From positions 124,001-188,000 of the forward strand of contig UCII01000006.1 of assembly GCA_900472485.1 (NCBI GenBank): a stretch of DNA of 64,000 bases. The letters are read 5' to 3'. Below are positions 33,813 to 43,558 of this stretch, in pieces; position 1 is the stretch's first letter; each line of letters starts with the position of its first letter. Source of the DNA: Hyphomicrobiales bacterium (GTDB lineage Bacteria > Pseudomonadota > Alphaproteobacteria > Rhizobiales > Rhizobiaceae). A program made the translations under genes and the position numbers. The notes beneath the pieces were generated by a model. It saw only the letters and a list, made by a program, of their open reading frames with translations, did not search any database and was not told the DNA's origin.

Positions 33813-34820
33813 TTATGTCAGCGAGAGATGCCGGCTCTCTTCCAGGATCATGTCGTGCAGCAGCCGCGCGCTCGGCGGCATGGCGCGTTCGCGGGCGGTG
33901 ATGAGGCTATAGGGCCTTACATCGATATCGAAATCGATGGGCAGGATAGAGGATTCGCCGGCCTGAGATGTCTGCCCGCAGATGAATTGCGCCATGTCGA
34001 GCGCGATCGGCGCAATCGCATCCGTCTTGCAGACGACTGCAAGCGTCAGAAGCAGCGACGAGGTATTGACGACGTTTTCCGGCAACGGCACGCCTGCGGC
34101 AAGGAAGATGTCCTCCACCTTGCGGCGAAGCAATGTGCCCGGAGGCTGGAATACCCAGTCGTAACCGGCCAGATCATGCAGGCCGGCAACGCCCTTCTCG
34201 AGCAGCGGATGCCCGTTGCGGACCACCAGGCAGGCTTTCTCGACGCCGATCTCATGGGCGGTGAACAGACGCGGATCGAGGTCGTCCGGGATGCGGCTGA
34301 TGATGAAATCGTGGCGAGCCGCCAGCAGCTCGCGCGCAAGCACATTGCTGTTCTCGACCTCGATATTGATCTCTATGCCGGGATAGGTGCGTGTCACGCG
34401 CTGGATCGCCGGGACGACAAGGCTGATTGCCGGCGCGGTCACAGCCCCCAGAAAGACCGAGCCACCCCTGCCGGTTCGCAAGGCGCCAAGCTCCCGGCCT
34501 GCCTCGCGCAGCTCCAGCAGGATCTTGCGCGCCCGCTTGGCCAAAGCGAGGCCAAAAGGGGTCAAGACGACGCCTCTGGCGACACGCTCGTAAAGCGGGC
34601 TTTTGACAATCGACTCCATTTCTGAGAGCATGCGTGAAGCCGCAGGTTGTGACATGTTCATGGACTCAGCGGCCGCTGAAATTTGCCCGTGATCCTCGAT
34701 CGTGACGATCATGCGCAGGTGATTGAGCTTCAAACCGGCTTTCAACAACGCATCGTCGCGAAAACTGTCGGAATGAATCTCAATGCCATCGCTCACATAA
34801 TCGTTATATATTTTCTCCAT
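33813..34820 (-). CDS. gbpR: LysR family regulator, GbpR-like
   Basis: 335 residues from the ATG at 34820; a TTG nine bases upstream (34829) has a better-placed AAGGGG and is an alternative. The winged helix spans residues ~30-90 (LNHLRMIVTIEDHGQISAAAES, QPAASRMLSEMES), followed by the ligand-binding domain (TYPGIEINIEVENSN). In Agrobacterium GbpR is divergent from chvE and controls it in response to galactose or arabinose. The same arrangement here supports the name. Confidence 0.87.
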   Translation of the reverse strand: MEKIYNDYVSDGIEIHSDSFRDDALLKAGLKLNHLRMIVTIEDHGQISAAAESMNMSQPAASRMLSEMESIVKSPLYERVARGVVLTPFGLALAKRARKILLELREAGRELGALRTGRGGSVFLGAVTAPAISLVVPAIQRVTRTYPGIEINIEVENSNVLARELLAARHDFIISRIPDDLDPRLFTAHEIGVEKACLVVRNGHPLLEKGVAGLHDLAGYDWVFQPPGTLLRRKVEDIFLAAGVPLPENVVNTSSLLLTLAVVCKTDAIAPIALDMAQFICGQTSQAGESSILPIDFDIDVRPYSLITARERAMPPSARLLHDMILEESRHLSLT

Positions 34821-34869
34821 AACGGCCAATTTTCCCCTTCATCGGCAAAAAAGTACTATTTTTTAACAC

Positions 34870-34887
34870 TATACCAAACTTGGTATA
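34870..34887. promoter_or_regulatory. Perfect dyad in the gbpR-chvE gap, probable GbpR site
   Basis: TATACCAA-AC-TTGGTATA: eight-base arms with a 2-base centre, containing the ATAC/GTAT ends of a LysR box. A second, smaller dyad (TACGA-AA-TCGTA) lies at 34918-34929. Both are in the divergent promoter region. Confidence 0.6.
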
Positions 34888-35094
34888 TATTTAGCCAGTT
34901 ATTCTATTTGACAGTTATACGAAATCGTACGAGTTTGCCGATTGTGCGCTGGGTACAGCTCATAAACCGTGAGAGCGTGGAGGAGACCTACTTCGTTTCT
35001 CACAATTAGAAGTAAATCATTCCTTCTACGGAACCTGCCGCAGTTTCGGGCGGGCATTTTTTGTCCGCCGCATTTAACAACAAGGGAGAGAGTA

Positions 35095-36159
35095 ATGAAA
35101 TCCATTATCTCATTGATGGCCGGCGCTGCGTTCGGCGTCGCTACGCTGGTGGTACCTGCCTTCGCGGCGGACAAGGGCACGGTAGGCATCGCCATGCCGA
35201 CCAAGGCTTCGGCACGCTGGATCGATGACGGCAACAACATCGTCAAGCAGCTCCAGGCTGCCGGTTACGGCACCGACCTGCAGTATGGCGACGACGACAT
35301 TCCGAACCAGCTCTCGCAGATCGAGAACATGGTCACCAAGGGCGACAAGGTCCTCGTCATCGCTTCGATCGACGGTACCACGCTGTCGGACGTCCTGCAG
35401 AAGGCTCACGATGCCGGCATCAAGGTCATTGCTTATGACCGCCTGATCCGTAACAGCCCGAACGTCGACTACTATGCGACCTTCGACAACTTCAAGGTCG
35501 GCGTCCTGCAGGCGAACTCGATCGTCGACGCGCTCGGCCTCAAGGATGGCAAGGGTCCGTTCAACATCGAGCTGTTCGGTGGTTCTCCGGACGACAACAA
35601 CGCCTTCTTCTTCTATGACGGTGCGATGTCGGTCCTGAAGCCGTACATCGACAGCGGCAAGCTCGTCGTAAAGTCCGGCCAGATGGGCATGGACAAGGTC
35701 GGTACGCTGCGTTGGGATCCGGCAACGGCTCAGGCTCGTATGGATAACCTGCTGTCGGCCTACTACACCGATAGTCACGTCGATGCCGTTCTGTCTCCTT
35801 ATGACGGTCTCTCGATCGGTATCCTCTCCGCGCTCAAGGGCGTCGGCTACGGTTCCGGCGGCGTGAAGCTCCCGATCGTTACCGGTCAGGACTCCGAAAT
35901 CCCGTCGGTCAAGTCGATCATTGCCGGCGAGCAGCACTCCACGATCTTCAAGGACACCCGTGATCTTGCCAAGGTCACCGTCAACATGGTCAACGCTCTG
36001 ATGGAAGGCAAGACGCCTGAAGTCAACGACACGAAGACCTACGACAACGGCGTCAAGGTTGTTCCGTCCTACCTGCTGACCCCGGTCGCAGTCGACAAGA
36101 CCAACTATGAGAAGGTTCTCGTCGAGGGCGGTTACTACAAGGCCGATCAGCTGAAGTAA
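35095..36159 (+). CDS. chvE: Multiple sugar-binding periplasmic protein ChvE
   Basis: 354 residues from the ATG at 35095 (AAGGGAGAG upstream). A signal peptide ends at residue 24 (PAFA|A). The mature protein matches ChvE/GguX binding proteins: [16 protein letters not shown] near the start, [19 protein letters not shown] in the middle, [15 protein letters not shown] and [12 protein letters not shown] later. It captures arabinose, galactose and related sugars and, in Agrobacterium, also signals to VirA. It is the first gene of the ggu transport operon, separated from it by a hairpin. Confidence 0.95.
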   Translation: MKSIISLMAGAAFGVATLVVPAFAADKGTVGIAMPTKASARWIDDGNNIVKQLQAAGYGTDLQYGDDDIPNQLSQIENMVTKGDKVLVIASIDGTTLSDVLQKAHDAGIKVIAYDRLIRNSPNVDYYATFDNFKVGVLQANSIVDALGLKDGKGPFNIELFGGSPDDNNAFFFYDGAMSVLKPYIDSGKLVVKSGQMGMDKVGTLRWDPATAQARMDNLLSAYYTDSHVDAVLSPYDGLSIGILSALKGVGYGSGGVKLPIVTGQDSEIPSVKSIIAGEQHSTIFKDTRDLAKVTVNMVNALMEGKTPEVNDTKTYDNGVKVVPSYLLTPVAVDKTNYEKVLVEGGYYKADQLK

Positions 36160-36176
36160 TCTTCCGACATAGCGGT

Positions 36177-36201
36177 CAGGGCTCGCTCAATGCGAGCCCT
36201 G
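36177..36201 (+). promoter_or_regulatory. Hairpin between chvE and gguA
   Basis: Perfect 10-bp stem CAGGGCTCGC / GCGAGCCCTG with a 5-base loop, followed by GCTTTGATATTT. Probably a partial terminator that keeps binding-protein mRNA in excess of transporter mRNA. Confidence 0.7.
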
Positions 36202-36263
36202 GCTTTGATATTTAAGACGATCGCGCGGTCTGCTATGTTCGATCGCGGCGTTGGATACGGACA

Positions 36264-37802
36264 ATGGACAATACCATTCTCGAAATGCGGAACATAACCA
36301 AGTCGTTCCCCGGTGTGAACGCTTTGGAAAATGTCAATCTGAAAGTCCGTCAGGGTGAGATTCATGCTTTGGTCGGCGAAAACGGAGCCGGCAAATCTAC
36401 CCTCATGAAGGTGCTATCGGGTGTCTATCCGGCCGGCACTTACGACGGCGACATCTATTACGATGGGGCGGTCCGTCAGTTCAAGACCATCAGGGATTCC
36501 GAAGACATCGGCATCATCATCATCCACCAGGAGCTGGCGCTCGTTCCGCTCCTGTCGATTGCCGAAAATATCTTCCTCGGCAATGAAGTTGTCGCCAATG
36601 GCATGATCAATTGGCAGGAAACCTTCGGCCGGACCAAACAGCTTCTCTCCAAAGTGGGCCTCAAGGAATCTCCGAATACGCTCGTGACCGACATCGGTGT
36701 CGGCAAGCAGCAGCTCGTCGAGATTGCGAAGGCCCTGTCGAAGAGCGTCAAGCTGCTCATTCTCGACGAGCCGACGGCATCGCTCAATGAAAACGACTCC
36801 GATGCTCTGCTCAATCTCCTCATGGAATTCCGCAACCAAGGCATCACGTCGATCATCATCACGCACAAGCTCAACGAAGTGCGCAAGGTGGCCGACCAGA
36901 TCACGGTGTTGCGCGACGGCATGACGGTGAAGGCGCTGGACTGTCACGAGGAAGAGATCAGCGAAGACATTATCATTCGCAACATGGTTGGCCGCGAGCT
37001 GGCTGACCGCTATCCGCCGCGCTCGGTGCCGATCGGCGAAACGATCTTCGAAGTTAAGAACTGGAACGCCTTCCATCAGCAGCATCGTGATCGCCAGGTC
37101 CTGCACAATATCAACATCAATGTGCGCAAGGGCGAAGTGGTCGGCATTGCCGGCCTGATGGGCGCAGGCCGCACTGAATTCGCCATGAGCGTCTTCGGCA
37201 AATCCTATGGCCACAAGATCAGCGGCGAAGTCTTCCTCGAGGGCAAGCTGGTCGATACCAGCACGGTGCGCAAGGCGATCGATGCCGGTCTTGCCTATGT
37301 GACCGAAGACCGCAAGCAGCTCGGCTTGGTTCTGACCAACAGCATCCTGCACAACACGACGCTTGCCAATCTGCTTGGCGTTTCCAAGGCGACCGTCATC
37401 GACGATGTGCGCGAGTTGCAGGTGGCGACGAGCTATCGCTCCAAGCTGCGCATCCGTTCGTCCGGTGTCTTCCAGGAAGCGGGCAACCTCTCCGGCGGCA
37501 ACCAGCAGAAGGTGGTGCTGTCGAAATGGCTGTTCTCGAACCCGGACGTTCTGATTCTCGATGAGCCCACACGCGGCATCGACGTCGGCGCCAAATATGA
37601 AATCTATTCCATCATCAACCAGCTTGCCGCCGACGGAAAGGGCGTTCTGATGATTTCATCGGAAATGCCCGAGCTTCTCGGTACCTGCGACCGCATCTAC
37701 GTCATGAACGAGGGTCGAATTGTTGCCGAACTGCCGAAGGCAGAGGCAAGCCAGGAGAGTATCATGCGCGCTATCATGCGCTCAGGGGAGAAGCATCAAT
37801 GA
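36264..37802 (+). CDS. gguA: Sugar ABC transporter ATP-binding protein GguA
   Basis: 512 residues with two nucleotide-binding domains. Domain 1 has Walker [10 protein letters not shown] (residues ~39-47) and Walker [10 protein letters not shown]; domain 2 has a degenerate Walker A region (GLMGAGRTE), a full signature LSGGNQQK and Walker [14 protein letters not shown]. This arrangement, with a modified second P-loop, is usual in CUT2 ATPases (MglA/AraG type). Its stop overlaps the gguB start by 4 bases. It energises uptake of sugars bound by ChvE. Confidence 0.94.
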   Translation: MDNTILEMRNITKSFPGVNALENVNLKVRQGEIHALVGENGAGKSTLMKVLSGVYPAGTYDGDIYYDGAVRQFKTIRDSEDIGIIIIHQELALVPLLSIAENIFLGNEVVANGMINWQETFGRTKQLLSKVGLKESPNTLVTDIGVGKQQLVEIAKALSKSVKLLILDEPTASLNENDSDALLNLLMEFRNQGITSIIITHKLNEVRKVADQITVLRDGMTVKALDCHEEEISEDIIIRNMVGRELADRYPPRSVPIGETIFEVKNWNAFHQQHRDRQVLHNININVRKGEVVGIAGLMGAGRTEFAMSVFGKSYGHKISGEVFLEGKLVDTSTVRKAIDAGLAYVTEDRKQLGLVLTNSILHNTTLANLLGVSKATVIDDVRELQVATSYRSKLRIRSSGVFQEAGNLSGGNQQKVVLSKWLFSNPDVLILDEPTRGIDVGAKYEIYSIINQLAADGKGVLMISSEMPELLGTCDRIYVMNEGRIVAELPKAEASQESIMRAIMRSGEKHQ

Positions 37803-39007
37803 GTTCGGCCAACCCAGCCACGGAAAGCAGCCACGTCGTTTCAATCGGCGACCATATCCGCAACAACATTCGTGAGTACGGCATGTTGATCGCGCTCGTC
37901 GTCATCATGCTGCTGTTTCAGTACTTGACGAACGGCGTTCTCTTCAGGCCGCAGAACCTGACCAACATCGTGCTGCAGAACTCGTTCATCGTCATCATGG
38001 CGCTCGGCATGCTGCTTGTTATCGTGGCCGGCCATATCGACCTTTCCGTTGGCTCCGTCGTCGGTTTCGTCGGGGCGGTAGCGGGCGTCCTTGTCGTGCA
38101 GATGCATATGAATCTCGCGCTCGCGACGGTCATTTGTCTGCTGATGGGTGCCGCGGTCGGCGCCTGGCATGGATATTTCATCGCCTATCACCGCATTCCG
38201 TCGTTCATCGTGACATTGTCAGGCATGCTGGTTTTCCGCGGCCTGACCTATACGATCATCAATACGACCGGTAACGGCAGCAGCATCGGTCCGTTCCCGC
38301 CGGCATTCCAGATCGTTGCAACCGGCTTCATCCCGGATTTCGCCGATATGGGCGGTATCCATTCGACGTCGATCCTGCTGACGGTCGCCATCCCGATCGT
38401 GATGTTCTTCCTGTCATGGCGCCGCCGCACCGTCAACGAAAAGCACGGTATCGATGTCGAGCCGTTCAGCTTCTTCGTCGCTCAGAATCTGGTTGTTGCC
38501 GCCGCCGCCATCTTCATCGGCTATCAGATCTCCTCCTACAGGGGCTTGCCGAACGTTCTGGTTCTCATGCTGCTTTTGATCGCGCTCTACAGCTTCGCCA
38601 CACAGCGCACGACGATCGGCCGCCGCATCTATGCTATGGGCGGCAATGAGAAGGCGACGAAGCTCTCAGGTATCGATACCCGCCGCCTGACCTTCTACAC
38701 CTTCATCAACATGGGCATCCTGGCGAGCATCGCCGGCATCATCATCGCGACTCGCCTGAATTCGGCAACCGCGAAGGGCGGTGACGGCCTCGAACTCGAC
38801 GTCATCGCAGCCTGCTTCATCGGCGGCGCTTCGGCCTCCGGCGGCGTCGGCAAGGTAACGGGTGCCGTCATCGGCGCTTTGATCATGGGTGTCTTGAACC
38901 AGGGCATGTCGATCCTCGGCTACCAGACGGACTCGCAGAAGATGATCAAGGGTGCGGTGCTGCTCGCCGCCGTGTTCATCGACGTCTACAACAAGAACAA
39001 GGGTTGA
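37799..39007 (+). CDS. gguB: Sugar ABC transporter permease GguB
   Basis: 402 residues with about ten membrane helices. CUT2 permease motifs include [31 protein letters not shown] and [18 protein letters not shown] (the coupling helix). The ATG overlaps the gguA stop as ATGA, so the two are translationally coupled. The TGA stop lies inside a perfect 11-bp hairpin that probably limits transcription into gguC. Confidence 0.94.
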   Translation: MSSANPATESSHVVSIGDHIRNNIREYGMLIALVVIMLLFQYLTNGVLFRPQNLTNIVLQNSFIVIMALGMLLVIVAGHIDLSVGSVVGFVGAVAGVLVVQMHMNLALATVICLLMGAAVGAWHGYFIAYHRIPSFIVTLSGMLVFRGLTYTIINTTGNGSSIGPFPPAFQIVATGFIPDFADMGGIHSTSILLTVAIPIVMFFLSWRRRTVNEKHGIDVEPFSFFVAQNLVVAAAAIFIGYQISSYRGLPNVLVLMLLLIALYSFATQRTTIGRRIYAMGGNEKATKLSGIDTRRLTFYTFINMGILASIAGIIIATRLNSATAKGGDGLELDVIAACFIGGASASGGVGKVTGAVIGALIMGVLNQGMSILGYQTDSQKMIKGAVLLAAVFIDVYNKNKG

Positions 39008-39025
39008 TCGCTTAGCGATCAACCC
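39001..39025 (+). terminator. Hairpin overlapping the gguB stop codon
   Basis: Perfect 11-bp stem GGGTTGATCGC / GCGATCAACCC with a TTA loop, followed by AGCTTTTAAAA. The TGA stop (39005-39007) is within the left arm. Confidence 0.75.
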
Positions 39026-39123
39026 AGCTTTTAAAACCAAATCCATGACAGAGTCCGGCTCTCGCTGAGCGCCGGAACGGTAGAACGCATCCGATCTCTG
39101 TCTGTTAGGAAAGGATGAAAGAC

Positions 39124-40122
39124 ATGCTCATCTCGCAGATCAAGGGTTCGAACGGCGAGATCGTCGTTGCGGTCCGCAATGGACCCGGCGAAGCTGCCAA
39201 GGCCGTCGTCAATGGCGGCAGCGTCTACAAGCTTGCGATCGAAGCTGCCGATAGCGGCAAGTCGCTCGCTTCGGTCATCGAGGCCCATGGTTTCGGCGAG
39301 TCAATCGATCTCGACAAGGCCTATGCCGAAGGCCGCTTCCTGCCGCCGATCACGCATCCCGATGCTGCCCATCTGCACTTGACGGGCACGGGCCTGACGC
39401 ATCTGGGTTCCGCGGCTACGCGCGATTCCATGCACAAGAAGACGACGGAAGCCGCTGAGGAGACGCTGACCGACTCCATGAAGATGTTCAAGATGGGCAT
39501 CGAGGGCGGCAAGCCGAAGGCGGGCGAGAAGGGCGTGCAGCCGGAATGGTTCTACAAGGGCAACGGTTACGGCGCCGCGGCGCCGGGTGCAGCACTTGTG
39601 TCGCCTTCCTTCGCGCTTGACGGTGGTGAAGAGCCGGAAATGGCTGGTATCTATGTCATCGCCAAGGATGGCACGCCGTTCCGCATCGGCTTTGCACTGT
39701 CGAACGAATTTTCCGATCACGTCACCGAACGGATCAACTATCTCTATCTCGCCCATTCCAAGCTGCGTCCGGCAAGCTTCGGCCCGGAAATCCGCATCGG
39801 AGCGGCGCCGGAAGACATTCGCGGCACGTCCCGCATCAAGCGTGGCGACAAGGTGATCTTCGAAAAGCCGTTCCTGTCGGGTGAAGCGAACATGTCGCAC
39901 ACTTTCGCGAACCTTGAATATCACCACTTCAAGTACGGCATCTTCCGTGTTCCGGGCGACGTGCATGTGCACATGTTCGGCACGGCGACGCTTTCGTTCG
40001 CCGAGGGCATCAAGCCGGAAGTCGGCGATGTCTTCGAAATCGAAGTTGGCGAATTCGGTCTGCCGCTGCGCAATCCTCTCGCGGTCGATGCAGAGGAAGA
40101 AGTGACTGTTCGCCAGCTGTAA
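39124..40122 (+). CDS. gguC: GguC / AraD1 family protein, 2-keto-3-deoxy-L-arabonate dehydratase-like
   Basis: 332 residues from the ATG at 39124; an ATG nine bases upstream is also possible. It has the fumarylacetoacetate-hydrolase-like fold characteristic of AraD1: THPDAAHLHLTGTGLTHLGSA, QPEWFYKGNGY, PSFALDGGEEPEMAGIY, then the metal-site region EFSDHVTERINYLYLAHSKL. AraD1 enzymes dehydrate 2-keto-3-deoxy-L-arabonate to 2-oxoglutarate semialdehyde. The following aldehyde dehydrogenase and sugar acid dehydratase genes supply the adjacent steps, which supports this role. Confidence 0.87.
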   Translation: MLISQIKGSNGEIVVAVRNGPGEAAKAVVNGGSVYKLAIEAADSGKSLASVIEAHGFGESIDLDKAYAEGRFLPPITHPDAAHLHLTGTGLTHLGSAATRDSMHKKTTEAAEETLTDSMKMFKMGIEGGKPKAGEKGVQPEWFYKGNGYGAAAPGAALVSPSFALDGGEEPEMAGIYVIAKDGTPFRIGFALSNEFSDHVTERINYLYLAHSKLRPASFGPEIRIGAAPEDIRGTSRIKRGDKVIFEKPFLSGEANMSHTFANLEYHHFKYGIFRVPGDVHVHMFGTATLSFAEGIKPEVGDVFEIEVGEFGLPLRNPLAVDAEEEVTVRQL

Positions 40123-40130
40123 TTTGTCGA

Positions 40131-40160
40131 ACCCGGCCGCCAGGGATCGGCCGGGTATTT
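40131..40160 (+). terminator. Hairpin between gguC and the aldehyde dehydrogenase gene
   Basis: ACCCGGCCG pairs with CGGCCGGGT (9 bp, 8-base loop), followed by ATTTTC. Could be a partial terminator; the next gene starts 29 bases later. Confidence 0.65.
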
Positions 40161-40188
40161 TCAATACGATCCAGGAAGGCATGACGCC

Positions 40189-41622
40189 ATGACCATTCAT
40201 CAGAACTTGATCGCCGGCGAGTGGACGGGGACGAACGGCAGCGAGAACATCAACCCGTCGGATACGAACGAGGTCGTCGGCCTCTATGCGAGCGCAAGCA
40301 CGCAGGATGTCGCGGATGCGATCGCTGCCGCCAAGGCCGCCTTTCCGGCCTGGTCGCGTTCCGGCATCCTCGAGCGTCATTCCATCCTGAGAAAGACCAG
40401 CGACGAGATTCTCGCCCGCAAGGACGAGCTCGGCGCGCTGCTGGCCCGCGAGGAAGGCAAGACCTTGCCCGAGGCGATTGGCGAGACGGTCCGCGCCGCG
40501 CAGATTTTTGATTTCTTCGCCGGCGAGGCGCTGCGCCTGGCAGGCGAGGTGCTTCCTTCTGTGCGCCCGAACATCGGTGTCGAGATCACCCGCGAGCCGC
40601 TCGGCGTCATCGGCATCATCACGCCTTGGAACTTCCCGATCGCCATTCCCGCCTGGAAAATCGCGCCGGCGCTCTGCTACGGCAACACCGTCGTCTTCAA
40701 GCCGGCCGATCTCGTGCCCGGCTGCTCCTGGGCAATCGTTGATATTCTCCACCGCGCTGGCCTACCGAAGGGCGTGTTGAACCTCGTCATGGGCAAGGGT
40801 TCGATCGTCGGCCAGGCAATGCTCGACAGCCCGGTTCTTTCCGGCATCACCTTCACCGGTTCGGTCGGCACCGGCAAGCGCGTGGCGCTGGCCTCCGTCG
40901 AGCATGGCCGCAAGTATCAGCTGGAAATGGGCGGCAAGAATCCGATGGTGGTGCTTGACGATGCCGATCTGACTGTTGCTGTCGAGGCGGCTGCCAATTC
41001 CGCCTTCTTCTCGACCGGCCAGCGGTGCACGGCCTCGTCGCGCCTGATCGTCACCGAAGGCATTCACGACCGGTTCGTGGCCGCCCTGACGGAAAAGCTG
41101 AAGACGCTGAACGTCGATAACGCGTTGAAGTCGGGCACGCATATCGGCCCGGTCGTCGATGCCAAGCAGCTGAAGACGGATACCGACTATATAGAGATCG
41201 GCCGGCAGGAAGGCGCCAAGCTTGCCTTCGGCGGCGAACTCGTCAACCGCGACACGCCCGGCTTTTACCTCCAGCCGACGCTCTTCACGGAAGCGACGAA
41301 CCAGATGCGCATCAGCCGCGAAGAGATCTTCGGCCCGGTTGCTTCCGTCATCCGCGTTAGGGATTACGAGGAAGCCTTAGCCACGGCCAACGACACGCCG
41401 TTCGGCCTGTCCTCGGGCATTGCCACGACGAGCCTGAAGCATGCGACGCATTTCAAGCGCAATGCGGAAGCCGGCATGGTGATGGTCAACCTGCCGACGG
41501 CGGGCGTCGATTTCCACGTGCCGTTCGGCGGCCGCAAGGGCTCGTCCTTCGGCCCGCGCGAGCAAGGCAAATATGCCGCCGAATTCTTCACCACCGTCAA
41601 GACGGCTTACACGCTCGCCTGA
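40189..41622 (+). CDS. Aldehyde dehydrogenase, probable 2-oxoglutarate semialdehyde dehydrogenase
   Basis: 477 residues. The catalytic Cys280 (STGQRCTASS) and general base Glu246 (QLEMGGKNP) are present, and the NAD(P)-binding region shows FTGSVGTGKRVA and PWNFPIAIPAWK. The protein is close in length and motif layout to semialdehyde dehydrogenases of the non-phosphorylative arabinose route, where it oxidises 2-oxoglutarate semialdehyde to 2-oxoglutarate. That specificity is inferred from its place between gguC and the dehydratase. Confidence 0.88.
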   Translation: MTIHQNLIAGEWTGTNGSENINPSDTNEVVGLYASASTQDVADAIAAAKAAFPAWSRSGILERHSILRKTSDEILARKDELGALLAREEGKTLPEAIGETVRAAQIFDFFAGEALRLAGEVLPSVRPNIGVEITREPLGVIGIITPWNFPIAIPAWKIAPALCYGNTVVFKPADLVPGCSWAIVDILHRAGLPKGVLNLVMGKGSIVGQAMLDSPVLSGITFTGSVGTGKRVALASVEHGRKYQLEMGGKNPMVVLDDADLTVAVEAAANSAFFSTGQRCTASSRLIVTEGIHDRFVAALTEKLKTLNVDNALKSGTHIGPVVDAKQLKTDTDYIEIGRQEGAKLAFGGELVNRDTPGFYLQPTLFTEATNQMRISREEIFGPVASVIRVRDYEEALATANDTPFGLSSGIATTSLKHATHFKRNAEAGMVMVNLPTAGVDFHVPFGGRKGSSFGPREQGKYAAEFFTTVKTAYTLA

Positions 41623-41684
41623 TCATCGATTTCAAAGTCCAGGCGCGAACGAGGCGGCCTGGGCGACGCAAAGGGTATTGAGAC

Positions 41685-43430
41685 ATGAAAAAGAAAGCTG
41701 AATGGCCGCGCAAGCTGCGCTCTTACGACTGGTTCGGCGGCACAGGCAAGAATGCGATCATGCATCGCTCCTGGATGAAGAACCAGGGCCTGCCGGCCGA
41801 TACGTTCGACGGCCGTCCGATCATCGGTATCTGTAACACCTGGTCGGAACTGACGCCCTGCAACGCGCACCTGCGCGATCTTGCAGAGCGCGTGAAGCGC
41901 GGTGTCTACGAGGCGGGCGGCTTCCCCGTCGAATTCCCGGTCTTCTCCGTCGGCGAAAGCACGCTGCGCCCGACGGCGATGATGTTCCGCAACCTCGCCG
42001 CCATGGACGTGGAAGAAGCGATCCGCGGCAATCCGGTCGATGGCGTCGTGCTGCTCGGCGGCTGCGACAAGACCACGCCGAGCCTGTTGATGGGCGCGGC
42101 TTCCGTCGACATCCCCGTCATTCTCGTTTCCGGCGGCCCGATGCTGAACGGCAAGTGGCGCGGCAAGGATGTCGGCTCCGGCACGGCGATCTGGCAGTTC
42201 TCGGAAATGGTGAAGTCCGGCGAGATGTCGCTGGATGAATTCATGGATGCGGAGCAGGGCATGGCCCGCTCGGCCGGTAGCTGCATGACCATGGGCACGG
42301 CATCCACCATGGCGTCGATGGCCGAAGCGCTCGGCATGACCTTGCCCGGTAATGCCGCGATCCCTGCTGTCGATGCGCGCCGTCGTGTTATCTCGCAGCT
42401 GTCAGGCCGTCGTATCGTCGACATGGTCAAGGAAGACCTGAAGCCTTCGGACATTCTGACTAAGGAAGCGTTTGAGAACGCCATCCGTGTCAACGGCGCC
42501 GTCGGTGGCTCCACCAATGCAGTGCTGCACCTTTTGGCGCTCGCCGGCCGCGTCGGTGTCGATCTGTCGCTGGACGATTGGGATCGTCTCGGCCGCGAAG
42601 TGCCGACCATCGTCAACCTGCAGCCTTCGGGCAAGCACCTGATGGAAGAGTTCTACTATGCCGGCGGTCTGCCCGTCGTCATCAAGGCGGTTGGCGAAAT
42701 GGGCCTGCTGCATAAGGACGCCATCACGGTTACGGGCGACACGATCTGGGCCGGTGTGAAGGATGTCGTCAACTACAATGACGACGTTATTGTCCCGAAG
42801 GAAAAGGCACTGACGCAGTCGGGCGGTATCGCCGTTCTGCGCGGCAATCTCGCACCCAAGGGTGCTGTCCTGAAGCCGTCGGCCGCTTCGCCGCATCTGA
42901 TGCAGCACAAGGGCCGCGCCGTGGTCTTCGAGAGCATCGAGGACTACCATGCCCGCATCAACCGCGATGATCTCGACATCGACGAGAACTGTATCATGGT
43001 GCTGAAGTATTGCGGTCCGAAGGGTTATCCGGGCATGGCCGAAGTCGGTAACATGGGCCTGCCGCCGAAGGTGCTGAAGAAGGGCATCACCGACATGATC
43101 CGCATTTCCGATGCGCGCATGTCCGGTACGGCCTATGGCACCGTCATCCTGCACACCGCTCCGGAAGCCGCCGATGGCGGGCCGCTGGCGCTGGTTCAGA
43201 ACGGCGACATCATCGCCGTCGACGTTCCTGCCCGTACTATCCAGCTCGAAGTGTCGGATGAGGAACTGGCAAAGCGCCGCGCCGCCTGGGTTTCCCCGGT
43301 CAAGCCGCTCGCCGGCGGCTATGGCGGCCTCTACGTGAAGTCGGTCATGCAGGCCGACACCGGCGCCGACCTCGACTTCCTCGTCGGCCCGCGCGGCTCG
43401 GAAATCCCGAACAATCGCGACAGCCATTGA
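41685..43430 (+). CDS. Sugar acid dehydratase, IlvD/Edd family (L-arabinonate dehydratase-like)
   Basis: 581 residues. Iron-sulfur cysteines appear in CNTWSELTPCNAH (residues ~49-61), GGCDKTTPS and GSCMTMGTASTMASMAEALGM. The C-terminal part has RISDARMSGTAYGTV with the conserved catalytic serine. Rhizobial L-arabinonate dehydratase is closely similar in length and in these blocks and uses a [2Fe-2S] cluster. It would convert the aldonic acid to 2-keto-3-deoxy product for gguC. The dehydrogenase and lactonase for the first steps are not in this window. Related sugar acids remain possible substrates. Confidence 0.88.
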   Translation: MKKKAEWPRKLRSYDWFGGTGKNAIMHRSWMKNQGLPADTFDGRPIIGICNTWSELTPCNAHLRDLAERVKRGVYEAGGFPVEFPVFSVGESTLRPTAMMFRNLAAMDVEEAIRGNPVDGVVLLGGCDKTTPSLLMGAASVDIPVILVSGGPMLNGKWRGKDVGSGTAIWQFSEMVKSGEMSLDEFMDAEQGMARSAGSCMTMGTASTMASMAEALGMTLPGNAAIPAVDARRRVISQLSGRRIVDMVKEDLKPSDILTKEAFENAIRVNGAVGGSTNAVLHLLALAGRVGVDLSLDDWDRLGREVPTIVNLQPSGKHLMEEFYYAGGLPVVIKAVGEMGLLHKDAITVTGDTIWAGVKDVVNYNDDVIVPKEKALTQSGGIAVLRGNLAPKGAVLKPSAASPHLMQHKGRAVVFESIEDYHARINRDDLDIDENCIMVLKYCGPKGYPGMAEVGNMGLPPKVLKKGITDMIRISDARMSGTAYGTVILHTAPEAADGGPLALVQNGDIIAVDVPARTIQLEVSDEELAKRRAAWVSPVKPLAGGYGGLYVKSVMQADTGADLDFLVGPRGSEIPNNRDSH

Positions 43431-43452
43431 GATTGGTGTCTGGAGTTTGATA

Positions 43453-43477
43453 GGGGCGGGGCGAAAGCTCCGCCCTT
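43453..43477 (+). terminator. Terminator of the chvE-ggu-dehydratase operon
   Basis: GGGCGG-G-GC pairs with GC-T-CCGCCC around a GAAA loop, followed by TTCTTC. It lies 22 bases past the dehydratase stop. Confidence 0.7.
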
Positions 43478-43533
43478 CTTCATTCCCGCACTTTGGGATA
43501 TTGACCATCTCGCTTTAGATGACCATATTTTAT

Positions 43534-43545
43534 GTACATCTGTAC
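43534..43545. promoter_or_regulatory. GTACA-TC-TGTAC dyad upstream of the antitoxin
   Basis: Perfect 5-bp arms with a 2-base centre, 13 bases before the antitoxin ATG. Toxin-antitoxin operons are usually autorepressed at such sites; binding is inferred. Confidence 0.5.
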
Positions 43546-43558
43546 GGGAGTTGTGCCC

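Noticed and set aside
34918..36159. Extended start of chvE at 34969
   Set aside because: The additional residues run through the leader and promoter; AAGGGAGAG and a proper signal peptide define the start at 35095.
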